From Leptodactylus fallax (taxonomy: Eukaryota; Chordata; Amphibia; Anura; Leptodactylidae): a DNA stretch of 64,000 bases. Below the pieces are notes generated by a model, which was not told the origin of the DNA, made no database searches, and saw nothing but the letters and a program-made list of their open reading frames with translations. The stretch covers positions 2,773,001 to 2,837,000 of the forward strand of contig CAMRHE010000167.1 of assembly GCA_947044405.1 (NCBI GenBank), given 5' to 3'. Below, one piece after another: positions 43,990 through 56,181 of this stretch. Each line of letters begins with the position of its first letter. Within the stretch, counting starts at the first letter, position 1. Position numbers and translations under genes: made by a program.

Positions 43990-46145
43990 GGAGGGATCAG
44001 TAATTCTTGCTGTTATCTGTTTGCTATCAGGAGGTGATTTGTGTCCCTCACAGTTCATACATAGTCTGATTTGAAGCTGGCATGAATATTGAGTTCAGTT
44101 CATGGTTCATACATAGTGTGACATGAAGCTGGCATGAATATTAAGTCCAAATTGCAGAGTTTGAAATTTTTGCATAAATTTGTACTCCGATTCTTTCCTT
44201 TTCTCCTGCGTCTTAAAATGTCCCATTAAAACCACAACCCGCAAATCTTCAATAGAGTGGTTTTCTCCGGAGAAATGTATGCCACTGGGAGATCGGTTCT
44301 GCTATTATTAATATTGGATCTGTGTGAGTTCATTCGTTGATTGAGTCTCTGCCCTGTTTTCCCCACATAGAGGCCTGTGGTGGGACATTGCACACACATT
44401 ATGAGGTACACCACATTGGAAGACCTGCAGGAGAATGTCCCCCTAATTCTGTGCACCTGTTGTGACTGTGGGATAGGTACACTGTCAGTGGTGTGGTTGT
44501 GCTTGCAGGTCATGCACCTTTTATGTAGGCAAGGTGAGGTGCCATTTTCAGTTGGGGCCTTCAGGGCACTCCGGACGATAATACGCCTCAGGTTTGGTGG
44601 TTGTCGAAAGGAGAGGAGAGGGGGGACTGGAAATATGTCCTTGAGTCTGTTGTCCCTATGTAGCACAGGTTGGAGCTCCTTGGCAATCCTTCGTAGGATC
44701 TCCAGCTGTGGGTTGTAGGTGACTACTAGGGGCACTCGGGCATCTTTCTGGGTCTCTCTATATGTGAGCAGACTGTCTCTGTTAATGGCTGCCGCTTTGT
44801 TTAATTGGTTGTCTGTTACTTTTGGTTTGTATCCCAATCTGAGAAATTTCATCCTCAGATCCAGGAGGTGCTTGTCCAGGTCTGTTTTGTCGGAGCAAAT
44901 ACGATTGTATCGTATAGCCTGGCTGTAGATTATAGATTGTCTTGTGTGCTTGGGTTGGAAGCTGTCGTTTCTCAGGTAGGCCGTTCTGTCTGTGGGTTTG
45001 TGGTATATTGATGTGAGTAGCCGGTGGTCTTTAATGTATATTGTGGTATCCAGAAAGTGAATTTCACTCCCTGAATAGCTAAGTTTAAGGTTGATGGTCG
45101 GGTGAAAGTCATTGAAGTCATTATGGAATTGAAGTAGGGCCTCCTCACCTGCAGTCCAGATGACAAGGATATCATCGATATAACGAAGGTAAATCATAGG
45201 TTTGGTGGCGCATGTTGATAAATATGTTCCTTCCATTTCTGCTATAAAGAGATTTGCATATTGGGGTGCACATCTGGTCCCCATTGAAGTTCCCATTCGC
45301 TGTAGATATAGATCCTCTCCAAAGGTAAAATGGTTGTGGCTAAGGATGAATTGTATGAGCTGCGTTACTGGTTCTGTTGGGAGGTTTTGTTTTGCCAGGT
45401 GTACCCGACATGCTGCAACTCCATCCTTGTGGGGAATGTTGGTATACAGGGATTCCACATCCATGGTGGCCAAAATGGTACCCTCAGGTAGAGGGCCCAG
45501 GGCATTCAGTTTGTTAAGAAGGTCAGTGGTGTCCTGGATATAGCTTGAAGTATCCCTGACAAGGGGTTTTAGGAAATTTTCCACCCAACCTGAGATGTTT
45601 TCTGTCAGTGTCCCAATGCCAGAAATGATAGGCCTCCCAGGGTTGCCATCTTTGTGTATCTTTGGGAGCATATAGAAGCAGCCCGGTCTGGGATCTTGTG
45701 GGATAAGTCCTTTTACCTGATTCTGGATCTGGACTGGAAACTTCTTGATCATACTCTTTAGTTCTTTCATATAGGCCTCTGTGGGATCACTTCCAAGTTT
45801 GGAGTAGTGGATGGGATTTGACAGTTGCCTGTTTGCTTCCTGGATATAGTCTGAGGTGTTCATTATGACTATTGCGCCCCCTTTGTCAGCTGGTTTTATT
45901 ATTATATCCTGATTTTCTTTCAGTGAAGTAATAGCCTTCTGTTCCTGCAGGGTTAGGTTATGTGCCTGTTTCTTTTGTTTCTCCAGGATTTCTGATTTTA
46001 CTTTGCTTCTGAAACAGTCAATATATTTATCCAGTGCTGCATTAGCTCCAGGGCGTGGGGTCCAGGTAGATTTTTTGGTAGGATTCCTTATGGGCTGTTC
46101 CATCTCAGAGTCGCTGCTGTATGGAAGGTCTTTGTCACGCACCAC
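43990..46145 (-). pseudogene. Penelope-type reverse transcriptase-GIY-YIG endonuclease
   Basis: Mobility protein of a Penelope-like element: a telomerase-related RT fused to a GIY-YIG nuclease that nicks the target. The long open frame runs 46145-44226 (639 codons) from a GTG; an in-frame TAG lies upstream and no ATG is available, so the N-terminus may be lost. RT blocks: DIIIKPADKGGAIVIM, FYMLPKIHKDGNPGRPIIS, ATMDVESLYTNIPH (Asp), GTSMGTRCAPQYANLF, YLRYIDDILVIW (Asp pair, 45171-45182) and FLDTTIYI. A Cys-rich linker (CLHKRCMTCKHN) precedes the nuclease VVYLIMCVQCPTTGLYVGKTG with the Arg/His helix LNQRMNSHRS. A 1-nt loss near 44290 shifts the last 60 or so codons out of frame; the proper C-terminus can be read in the next frame down to about 44070. 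Confidence 0.93.
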
Positions 46146-46348
46146 AAGTTTCCAGACTATTTTTTTGACCTGTTGTAAATAACTTCTCTACTTAGATTGC
46201 AATTTTTTTTAAGGACTCTAAAATGCTTTGAAAACCATGTGTATAAAAATCTGTGAATTTTCAGTTCTTGTATCACACCATGTCTGATGAAGGGAGCTAG
46301 CTAGTACTCCTGAAAGCTTACTTATAAATATACTCAGTTAGCCTCTAA
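46134..46348 (-). repeat. Penelope 5' terminal copy
   Basis: 215 bp at the element's 5' end, present in reverse orientation at 43775-43989. It reaches into the first few codons of the ORF (GTGGTGCGTGAC on the coding strand). Confidence 0.9.
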
Positions 46349-46589
46349 GAGATCCAGCAGTGTCCATGTTCAGAGGCAACTTCGATCAGAGGCCATGGTT
46401 GCATCTCAGTGGTTACTTTTATTTTCGGTGCCATTTCTGTCTCTTCTGTGGAAAGATTGAGGGAGGTGTTTAGCTGCTATGGTGGCTAGGAACTTTCTGA
46501 AAGCTCCCAGGCTTGACAATACTAGCTTTGTATTAACTCTCCCTGATGCAGAATTCAGTAAAAACCTAGCCTTTTAACCAAAGACTTCA

Positions 46590-48170
46590 ATGCTATAGTT
46601 GTGCAATCTATGGTATAATCAATCAGATAACTGTTTGTTGAAGTCCCCTAGGGGAATTTTAAAAAAAAATTAAATACATAAAAAAAAAAATACCGTATTT
46701 TTCGGACTATAAGACGCACCGGACCATAAGACGCACATAGGGTTTAGAAGAGGAAAATAGGGGAAAAAATTTTGAAGCAAAAAATGGTAAAATATTTAAT
46801 ATATGGGAGTTGGAGTTTTGCAACAGCTGCAAGGCCACATTGACAGGTGGCCCTGCCGCTGTACGGGGAGGCATAGGGCATCTTTTTTTTGCAAAGTCAG
46901 ATGTTCTTTTTAGTTATACCATTTTGGGGAAAGTCTATTGCTTAGATCACTTTTTATTAAAATCAAAGGAGAAATAGTGAAAAAAACAGCAGTTCGGCAC
47001 TTTTGATTTTTTTTCCCGCTATGACGTTCACCGTGCAGGAAAAATATTTTTATAAGTTTATAGACCGGGCATTTTTGGACACAGGGATACCTAATGTGTA
47101 TGTGTTTCACAGTAATTTTCTACTTTTATATGTATTCTAGGGAACTAGGGATTTAGAACTTTTATTTATTTATTTTTTTTATATATTTTTTTTTTTTTAC
47201 TATTTTATTAGCCCCCCCTTCTTAGGGGGCTTGAACCTGCAATAATTTAATAGCAAGTCCCATAGACTGCAATACAAGTGTATTACAGTCTATGGAAGAT
47301 TCTGAACATTACTATTGCGGCTGGTCATAGACCATTCATAGACCTGCCGCAATTGTAATATTCCTATGACAGGCCTGGGAGCCTCGGTTGTCACAGGAAC
47401 AGGACGTCTCCTGTGATCTTGCCGCGCAGGAGCCAGCCTGCAACTTCAAAGGTACGGGCCAGGAGTCTGATCGCGGGCATTAGCTCCGAGTCTGCGCTGT
47501 ACATTACAGCGGGAGACCCGTTAGCTATGGCGACCACTCTGCAGCACCCCGCTCCTCCAACCCCCCGCCTTCCCCCAACACCCACTTTCGAACCATAAGA
47601 CGCACCCCCCATTTTCCTCCCAAATTTGGGAGAAAAAAAAGTGCGTCTTATAGTCTGAAAATTACGGGTAAAACCACAAAAAATATAAAAAGTCATATCA
47701 CTTTCTTTACCCAAGTTTCCGTATAAAAATAAACAAAAATTAGACATATTACCACATCCAAAAATGTTGTTTCAATTAAAATATAAAAATATGTATCCTA
47801 TAGATAAACTTTATAGCGTTAAAAAAATTTTTAAATGCCCACGTCACAGTTTTTTCACCTCCTAAAAAAATTGAAATAAAATGTATTAAAACAACAAAAA
47901 TATATAAAATTGGTATACTAGTTCTGCAATGATCTTACTGACCCACAGAATACAGGTAGCATGTCATTTTTACCAGTTAACACCATGAAAACAAAACCCA
48001 TAAGAGAACTGCATCACTGCATTTTTTTTTTTTTCCAATTTTACCCCATTCTGATTTTCTTCTATTATATGGAATATTAAATTGTTCACTTAGTACAATT
48101 TGTTCTGTAAAAAAAACAAACCCTCATACAACTCTGTGACTGAAAAATGTCTGTGACTATAAGGTGTTAA
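46590..48170 (+). mobile_element. TTAA-type non-coding element, copy 2 (interrupted)
   Basis: Blocks CCCTAGGGGA followed by an A-run, and later TAGCATGTCATTTTTACC and TGAAAACAAAACCCATAAGA, parallel those of copy 1 at 1.9-2.93 kb. The right end reads AAGGTGTTAA (48161-48170). A 976-bp TA-flanked element interrupts it at 46693-47668. No left terminus is readable. Confidence 0.55.
46693..47668. mobile_element. TA-flanked MITE with CCGTATTTTTCGGACTATAAG ends
   Basis: Left end CCGTATTTTTCGGACTATAA and right end, reversed, CCCGTAATTTTCAGACTATAA; both continue GACGCAC. TA lies on each side (46691-46692 and 47669-47670), suggesting a TA target. The interior around 47.08-47.3 kb is a reversed copy of part of the TTAA-type repeat that hosts the insertion. 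It is non-coding; a 118-codon minus frame over the right end is an artefact. Confidence 0.7.
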
Positions 48171-48196
48171 AGGAGTTTTACCAGGAAAACCCCTTT

Positions 48197-48495
48197 AAGC
48201 TAAAGCCCCACATAGCGGGCTGCAGCAAATAACCGCAGTGGAAACGCATCGTGTTTTTTCCCGCATCACTTTTCACAGAAAGTCCGCAGAGGTTTCCTCT
48301 GCAGACTTTCTGCTTCCATTATACCTATAAGGAAACCGCCGACGTTTCTGTAGGTATAATTGACATGCTGCAATTTCCAAAACCGCAACAGTTTTGGAAA
48401 TCGCAGCATTTCCACTGTGTGTATTTGTCTGCAATGTGTGGATGGAATTCACTTTACAGTGACTGTAAAACTCCACATGGGGCCCCCAGCCTTAG
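48197..48495. mobile_element. GGCTAAGGCC-type MITE, copy 2
   Basis: Begins AAGCTAAAGCCCCACATAGC and ends CCCAGCCTTAGG. It contains inverted blocks around AGTCCGCAGAGG / CCTCTGCAGACT and around the AATTTCCAAAACCGC region. It abuts copy 3. Confidence 0.65.
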
Positions 48496-48710
48496 GCTAA
48501 GGCCGCATGTGCAAAGCTCAGTATTTTTTCCACAGCGTTTTTCATTGCATATTTCACAGTTTTCACAGGTATAATTGACATGCTGCGATTTTCAAAAACT
48601 TGAGCGTTTTTGAAAATACAGCTCTTCCGCTGCGGATTTATTTCTGCAATGTGCCGATGGGATTAGCCAGAATCCCAACCACTTTGCAGGTACTGTAAAT
48701 CTGGCCTTAT
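48495..48710. mobile_element. GGCTAAGGCC-type MITE, copy 3
   Basis: Begins GGCTAAGGCCGCATGTGC and ends CTGGCCTTAT. It shares AGGTATAATTGACATGCTGC with copy 2. A further start (GGCTAAGGCCCC) follows at about 48760 without an identifiable partner end. Confidence 0.6.
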
Positions 48711-48861
48711 GTCTAAGATGCACACCATATAAATACATAAAAAATAAGCAGCACTCTAAGGCTAAGGCCCCAAGAAGCAATTAAAAACAGGTTAAAATGT
48801 ATGTGTCCTTTTACATACTGAAAAACAAATCTCTACTTGTAATATATGCAAATCACATGTC

Positions 48862-50122
<1,261 letters not shown>

Positions 50123-50257
50123 CACATGTCATGCACCTGTCAGCAAACAGACTAGTTATTTTCTTATGATTTATCTCTATAAAGTACTTTGAGTGCATAA
50201 TGCTGGCCAAACTTGAATGGACTGTAGATCTGAGTATAGGCTCTTAAGTTCATTAAA

Positions 50258-50500
50258 AAGGTTTTCTGGCTTTAGCAAATAAACAGCTTATTCACTGAAA
50301 TAAATGTATAATGAAAAGTTCTGCACTTTCTATTGGAATTTGTGTCCTAATTCTTTGTGGTCTTCAATATTTCTTTTTGTTGTCTGTGAATAGGAATCCT
50401 TATTGTTTTCATCCAGACAATGAAAATCATCATGTGACATTGTATCATGAGAAAATCACTGACGTGCAGTGCTCATTACAGGTACACCATAGTTATCACT
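50258..50500. repeat. Fold-back MITE left arm, copy 2
   Basis: TTTTCTGGCTTTAGCAAATAA, then ATAATGAAAAGTTCTGCAC, parallels the left arm of the element at 42117. The middle (CATGTGACATTGTATCATG) parallels its internal unit. A short match to the CTCATTACAGG block follows. No right arm is found. Confidence 0.5.
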
Positions 50501-51335
50501 TAAAGAAACCCTTTCACCACCTCCAACAAGTCCAAGTCTTTAAAACAATCATAAATACCGGGGTCGCAGCGGTAGCGGCTGCCACAGGGCCAGGGACATT
50601 AGGGGGCCCGAAGCCCTGTGGCAGCCGCTACCGCAAAACCCACAAACACTGCCATCATTATACTCTGGGGTCTTTTCAGACCCCTGAGTATAACGATCGG
50701 AGGCCTAGGGGAAGTAAGGGAACATAGAAAACAACGCTACTTACCTCTCCTGCGCTCCACAGGCTTCAGGCCTGTTTGGTGACATCACAGATGTCAGCCG
50801 ACGTTATTATGCATCGCAACACTGGCCTGGCTCACGCGAGATCTGGTCCAACATTGAAGATGGCCGAAGTAGCGCATCGGAGTGCACCGGAGCCAGGAAG
50901 AGGTGAGTAACATTGTTTTTTTTTGTTTGTATGCTCCCCTGGGTCTCCTATCATTATACTCTGGGGTCTAAAAAGGGGGGGGGGAGTTGGGTGCGACGGT
51001 TCTGGGGGGGCCCCCATGTCAAATATTCGCCTTGGGGCTCAGCCATTCCTAGTTACGCCACTGTTCATATGACTCTGTAATGTCAGGAGGGCGGTGTCAG
51101 GCAGGAGCAGGTGTGGTGTGATTCTGAGCTCTGACACTGGCTGCCTCTGATTGGAACTCTGAATTACGCTCCTTGCCCTGACACTGCCCTTCTGACATTA
51201 CAATTAAAATAGTACATCAGCCACCAAAGTAACTGCACTTCCAATTGTGCTGGAAAAGTGGAGTGGTGGCTGTTAAAATATGAATTTAAGAACTTGAATT
51301 GGTGGAGGTGGTGAAAGGTCATCTTTAACAAATGA
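50495..51335. mobile_element. Fold-back MITE interrupted by a hAT-type element
   Basis: Outer arms CCTTTCACCACCTCC (about 50510) and GGAGGTGGTGAAAGG (about 51305) are inverted, with further pairing (TCCAAGTCTT with AAGAACTTG). The element at 50556-51063 sits inside. Confidence 0.6.
50556..51063. mobile_element. hAT-type element with CAGTGGCGTAACTAGG end
   Basis: Read in reverse from 51063 it starts CAGTGGCGTAACTAGGAATG. A GC-rich left part contains an internal inverted repeat (GCGGTAGCGGCTGCCACAGG with CCTGTGGCAGCCGCTACCGC). The left terminus is unclear; a possible duplication (ATCATAAA/TTCATATG) is weak. Confidence 0.6.
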
Positions 51336-51799
51336 ATATGCACATATAGAAATGCATAATATTTGCTATGGATATGCATGAGCTTATATGCCCAGCTACA
51401 GGAGCTGTTATTGTTAAGGTATCAATCAGTTCCCCAGTCCACTGACATTAGTGCCAGCCCATCTACAACAATGCACTAGAAGTACTAAACAGGCACAAAT
51501 TAAGATTAGAAAAAAACAGCTAGCCTGCTTGTCGGAGGTTTTTTAGTAGAGACATAAGTTTCACAACAATAAAGTTTAAAAATTTAGTCTTTACAAGCTG
51601 AAAAAAATCAAAAAAGATATAAAGATATTGAAGAGAAGCAATATGTTCTCACTATATATTCAACTTGGATCGATGTGTCCGGTCATTTCAATGTGGCTAC
51701 AATTAACTGATTTGGCTATTTTGAGCTATAGCAATAACTAGCTCTTATGTGGCCTCAGATATCCTAGCAGGAAGATATTTGCCAACTATTTATTTACGA

Positions 51800-52045
51800 C
51801 TTGTGCGAGTGCTGAGGCCCCTTCGCTGTTTACATCACGCACTGTCAGTTTCATAGCCCGCCGTTTCATGTAGTTACAGCTTTGCCCCATTCATTTCTAT
51901 GGGTTGAAGCTGTAAAACAGTGAAGATGTCATCCTGCTAGCACTAGTGCCGGTGCCTCTTCAAACAGCTGATCAGGGGGGGGTCTCAGTTGTCAGACTCC
52001 CCCACTGATAAGTCATCAAAAAAAGGAACTGGACAACCCCTTTAA
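51800..52045. repeat. Dispersed frog-type repeat, copy 1
   Basis: Blocks CCATTCATTTCTATGGG, AACAGCTGATCAG and TCAGACTCCCCCACTGAT are followed by an end GGACAACCCCTTTAA. Equivalent blocks recur at 55.39-55.62 kb. Non-coding. Confidence 0.5.
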
Positions 52046-52574
52046 TTTGTAATTCATCTGATATTTGTTCTAGAAAGACCATGTTACATTTGTAATGTTT
52101 TTGTGCTGTATGTGTTAGTTAAAGCATGGCCGGCATAATAGGAATCTGAGCACATTCTGTTTATTGTCTGGGAGGTTTTTCACATCCTTTGATCTTCTGC
52201 AATGTTGAGTAGAGATTGAGCTTGATTTACTTGTGTTCTTGTGTTCACTGAGTGTTTTTCTCTAGTTATTGTGATGTTTTCTACAGAACTTCGTCATGCA
52301 GAGACTCAACATATTTGAAAATAATTAAATTTGTTTCTTGGTGGATAGGACACTGACTGCTAAATATTGAGAAAAACGATAGCATTACCTGTGGCATTCC
52401 AATAACGTTCAAGGTTTCTGTGGCTAAAGTTGTACTTAAGATTTTCTGAACCAAGGGCAAAGATTGAGAATGGCACCCCACATAAATGCATTACCTTAGT
52501 TCAAGTATGTGAAATGTCAGAATACTAGATATAATTATTTATTTGAGCTTTTATTTCATAACATTCTCAGCACT

Positions 52575-53300
52575 TCAAAAGTTTACATACAGGTGGTTAT
52601 TATTTGGTCGCGTTGCTTTTAAAGTGACAAACATTATAGGTTGAGCAGTTTGGTTAGCCTTCCACAAGATTCTCTCAATAAATTGCTGGAATTTGGACCG
52701 GTAGATTTGATCGTGGTAGAAATGGTAGGTTTCCATATTTACACATGCTTTTTTAGTTCTTCCCATAAGTTTTCTATGGGACTGAGATCAGGACTCTATT
52801 ACCTTGTCTTTGGTGTCTTTAAGCCATTTTGGCTGTAAGCCTGGGGTTATTGTCCATGTGGAAAAATCTATTTACACCCAAATTCCTGGCTGATTTCTTG
52901 AGATATTGCTTTAATATATTCACAAAACTTTCCTCTTGATAATATTATGTATTTTGTAAAATGCACAGGTCCCTCCTGCAGCAAAGCACCATAACAACAT
53001 GTTAGTGCAACCCACATGTTTGGTGGTTGAAATGGTGTTCTTCAGCTGACTAGCCTATTTTCCAACATAGATGGCAATGGTAATTATGGCCATATGTCTC
53101 CATTTCCGTGCCATCAGACCAGAGAACTTTTCTGTGAAATGTGTCTTCTTCCTTGCTGAGCAGTCTTTCAGGTCTTATCATTAAGGGACACATTTAAGTG
53201 TTTATTTACATCCTTTTGTACCTGTTTCTTTCAGCATCTTCACAAAGTTGTTTGCTGTTGACAGAATCTGTCATCTTTCTGAAGAGCATGATGGCTGCTG
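52575..53300 (-). mobile_element. Tc1 element E, Sleeping-Beauty-like, heavily decayed
   Basis: AAAAGTTTACATACAGGTGG at 52578 looks like the inner repeat of a Sleeping-Beauty-type end. On the minus strand the sequence preserves, with many breaks, the region of the TTTTCTATGGGACTGAGATCAGG block (the catalytic SPDLNPIE region reversed) at 52770, a CTCCTGCAGCAAAGCACC block near 52975, and CATCAGACCAGAGAAC near 53105. Matching is by order of blocks. No frame is open for more than about 65 codons, and no right end was found. Confidence 0.7.
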
Positions 53301-53319
53301 GGTTCCATGGTGCTCAACT

Positions 53320-53490
53320 TTAAAGAGGATGTCTAGTTTCAGCAAATTCATGTTCTTATTTGTGTAATGGAGAGTTTGCTGTCATTCATTGTTTACTTAT
53401 TGCAGATGGACCAAAAGGTGCACAGCTCGTTACTGGACATTACTGTGCAGTGACTGTAACGAGTTGTGCACCTCTGTGTTCATAATATGA
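53320..53490. repeat. Fold-back MITE left arm, copy 3
   Basis: TTTAAAGAGGATGTCTAGTTTCAGC parallels the 42117 element. The later GTTACTGGACATTACTGTGCAGTGACTGTAACGAG parallels its core. Truncated on the right. Confidence 0.5.
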
Positions 53491-54042
53491 CTAGAGATGG
53501 TCAAACCACTCAAGGGTGGCTTGGGTCCCAGATTTGTTTCGGGTTGAATAAGTTTGTTATGAATCACTCCTTAAATTGGCTTAAAACCATCAGGGCTCCT
53601 AGGAGCCTATCTATCCAATTTCTAGCTCTCTAAGGTAAACACAGATGAAGTTATGTCAAAGTGAATGTGACATGTATGTTGATGGAGAAATGGATGGTAA
53701 GCAGTGGATACAAACTCAGAGTTTAACCATACACTGGTGCTTGCCAATGTTTTTTGACACACGTAACATTTATATTGCAAAAGCAATGGTTATGTATAAA
53801 AATTAGCCCATTTTGTATGACTTGCTACAGACTTGTTGTTATTTGGGAGGCAAATTTGTGGCTATCTGCCTAGTTGAAAAGTGATGAATATGCTGGACCA
53901 GGCCACAGGACATATCTTGCTGAGTTGTGGCAGTGGTAGTAGCTGTTTAGGAGCAGCAGCAGCAGCCAGTATCAGCATCAGTAAGATAAATGGAAGATTA
54001 TGATAAAGGGAGATGTGCCTGGCCTGCCTGCTGAAAAAGCTA

Positions 54043-54108
54043 GAATATCTTCTGAAATGGAAAGGATTCTGTGACCCTGAGAACAACATTTGGGAGGCAG
54101 AAAAGAAC
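54043..54108 (+). pseudogene. Chromodomain-like fragment (22 residues)
   Basis: The plus frame reads EYLLKWKGF, four residues, NNIWEAEKN: the YLxKWKGF...N.WE.E.N core of chromodomains, closest in style to HP1/CBX proteins. In those proteins this segment forms the aromatic cage that binds methylated histone tails. Only this core is recognisable. The surrounding frame (54013-54303) continues with a Leu-rich segment unlike any chromodomain protein and has stops upstream (about 53997-54002). It could be a retroposed fragment of a host gene or of a chromodomain retrotransposon. Chance cannot be strictly excluded. Confidence 0.5.
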
Positions 54109-54302
54109 AAAATCAAAATGGTGGCACAGTGGGACCAACATTGTGCTACAATGGATTGCGATGGACCAGGCCGCAGGTCCTTGTTGCTAATGCTGCTGAT
54201 TTTACTCCTGACACTTGGTGCTGTGGTACTGGCAGAGGAGGGGGAGTACCGGCTGAGTGAGGTGGACTGGAAGCAGGCAGAGGCCACCCAGGTACGCGTG
54301 TG

Positions 54303-54660
54303 ACTGGCAGTTGCAGTGGTCTTCCTAAATCCTGCAGTAACCTGGGTATACAGCCTAGCTTGATAATATTCCAAATTTTCTTCCCTTTGGTAAGTAGGTA
54401 AGAATTCCCTCATTTTAGCTTTATATCAAGGTTCTAAGAGCAGTGCCATACAGTACTCATCCCTCAGACCTAGGGGCCTGCCATGACTGGTGTTCTTGGC
54501 CAGCATGGCCATCGTCATCATCATTTGAGAAGAAATAAGGATGAGCCTCCTCCCCTGGTTGTGTCTGTGACATATCAAAGGCCCTCTCTGCATCCAAGGG
54601 AGAATCTTCCTCCTTCTCTTTCAATCTAGGAGTCCCAGTTCCTCCACCATAATGACCCTA
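54303..54660 (-). pseudogene. hAT transposase/ZBED-like fragment
   Basis: Minus strand: YGGGTGTPRL, then a Lys/Glu stretch and FDMSQTQPGEEAHPY, with an Asp-rich run. After a stop and a frame change it reads MALLLEP, stop, YKAKMREFLP, then YYQARLYTQVTAGFRK. The LLEP.YK text resembles the LLDPRYK motif of hAT transposases. The N-terminal text matches the relic at 10.4-10.6 kb. At least two disabling changes are present. The catalytic domain upstream in hAT proteins and the dimerisation tail are not readable. Confidence 0.5.
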
Positions 54661-55389
54661 ACCCAGATCCTCATCCTTCTCCATCAACCCCAGGCATTTA
54701 CATTGACTAAGAGCTGGAAACTGTTACGCTTCTTCCTTCCCTCAATGCATAAGTATAAGTGTTTCCTTTACGATATACAACAGAGGAATCACATCGGTGA
54801 TGCTGCAGTCGTCCCTGCTGACAAATTTAGTGGTCTCTTCAAGGGGCTTGAGAAGCTGACACACTTCCCTCATAAGCTTTCAATGACGTATCTCGAAATA
54901 ACACATTGTCCCTGTGATCTTTTGCATGTAGTAGTGGTGTTTACGCCACGTGCGGCCCTGGCCTAAAACTTATGGGATTTGTTTTTATAGTGTTCATTGT
55001 GCAGTCAATATTACATGTTACCTGTTTTACGTTATTTTTTTAACTTTTATAAGTGTTCTAGTGATAGGGGATAATTCAAATCTTTATTTCTTTTTAGGGG
55101 GTCTGTTCACTAATACAATGCATTGCAATAGAGCAGCCTGTAATACAAATGTATGCCAGACAAGTATGGGAGGATATAGAAGACTGTCATGGCAACAGAT
55201 TGCCGGCCCCATGTGCCGCCAGGTAAATGGCGCCTCAGTCATCTTTGATCAAGTCGCTAGAGGGGATAATGCCCTCAATCAGCATTATACAGTGTACACT
55301 TGGCAGTTATGGTGACTACTCAGCTCACAATTTGTATTTTGTCAGAGTTTCTAATATCCTTATGTTTGCCCTGTTCTGCTTCATAGGCC

Positions 55390-55620
55390 ATGTGATGTCA
55401 TGTTTATCGGTCACATGGCCTGATCGCAGCTCAACTCCATTTAAGTGAATGGGCTGAGCTGCAATACCAAGCACAGCTGCTGTACAAATGTATGGCGCTG
55501 TGCTTGGTTAGTACTGAAGAGTCTGCAGTGCTCAAGCGAGAGCTGCAGCCTCTCCAAATAGCTGATCGTCGAGGGGCCCTACCAATCTTTAATTGATGAC
55601 ATATCCTGAGGATAGGTAGA
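55390..55620. repeat. Dispersed frog-type repeat, copy 2
   Basis: Blocks CTCCATTTAAGTGAATGGG, AATAGCTGATCG, then GGGCCCTACCAATC and TTGATGACATATCCTGAGG are in the same order as at 51.8-52.04 kb. Non-coding. Confidence 0.5.
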
Positions 55621-55629
55621 ATAGAATAG

Positions 55630-56140
55630 ATAGAAAGAATAGATCTGTAGAATAGAATAAGATCTTGATTGTAAATGGACCAGCCATATGATTACTGTGA
55701 AGTTTCTGTAGCTCAATGAATGATGCTTTATCATTCCCAAGCAGAAATGTCTGACTGGAGATTCCACATGAATTTCCAAGACTTTCTGGAAAAACACAAC
55801 GAAACAAACAAAGGTGGGGACCAGAAGTGCTGCCACAGGAACAAATTATGCTCACATTTGTACAGAACCAAATGTTTAGAAATACTATTATTTCAGAACT
55901 CAAAGAAACCTCTCAAGGCCAAGTGTGAGTCTACATTGTCCAAGAGTCAGCAATATTACAATGTACCCTTAATGCTCTGAATGCATGGACAGCATTTGCA
56001 TCTGTCAAGCTATTCTATAAGGCAAGTATCCCCACATTTCTTCTGCAGAAAGACAATAATCCCAAACAGACATGTAGGACCATAGAGAATTATCTTCAGC
56101 AAAATTCTATCCCATTTGTTTGTTAGTTAGGAGCTAACCA
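55630..56140. other. No recognisable gene
   Basis: Frames of 85-104 codons exist on both strands near 55.58-55.98 kb without any domain or repeat signature that I recognise. Confidence 0.4.
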
Positions 56141-56144
56141 CCTT

Positions 56145-56146
56145 AT

Positions 56147-56181
<35 letters not shown>

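Larger units (their letters stand above)
43712..46348 (-). mobile_element. Penelope-like element (RT + GIY-YIG)
   Basis: The 13-bp sequence GAGATCCAGCAGT lies at 43699-43711 and 46349-46361, flanking the element as a target duplication. On the minus strand the first 215 bp (46348-46134) are the same as the reverse complement of 43775-43989, so the element carries an inverted copy of its own start near its 3' end. A further 63 bp (43712-43774) forms the extreme 3' end. Such terminal copies are typical of Penelope-like elements. Confidence 0.94.

Noticed and set aside
53862..54413. 183-codon minus frame with an Ala run
   Set aside because: Only its first 45 or so codons resemble the hAT text; the rest is low-complexity and antisense to the chromodomain-like segment.
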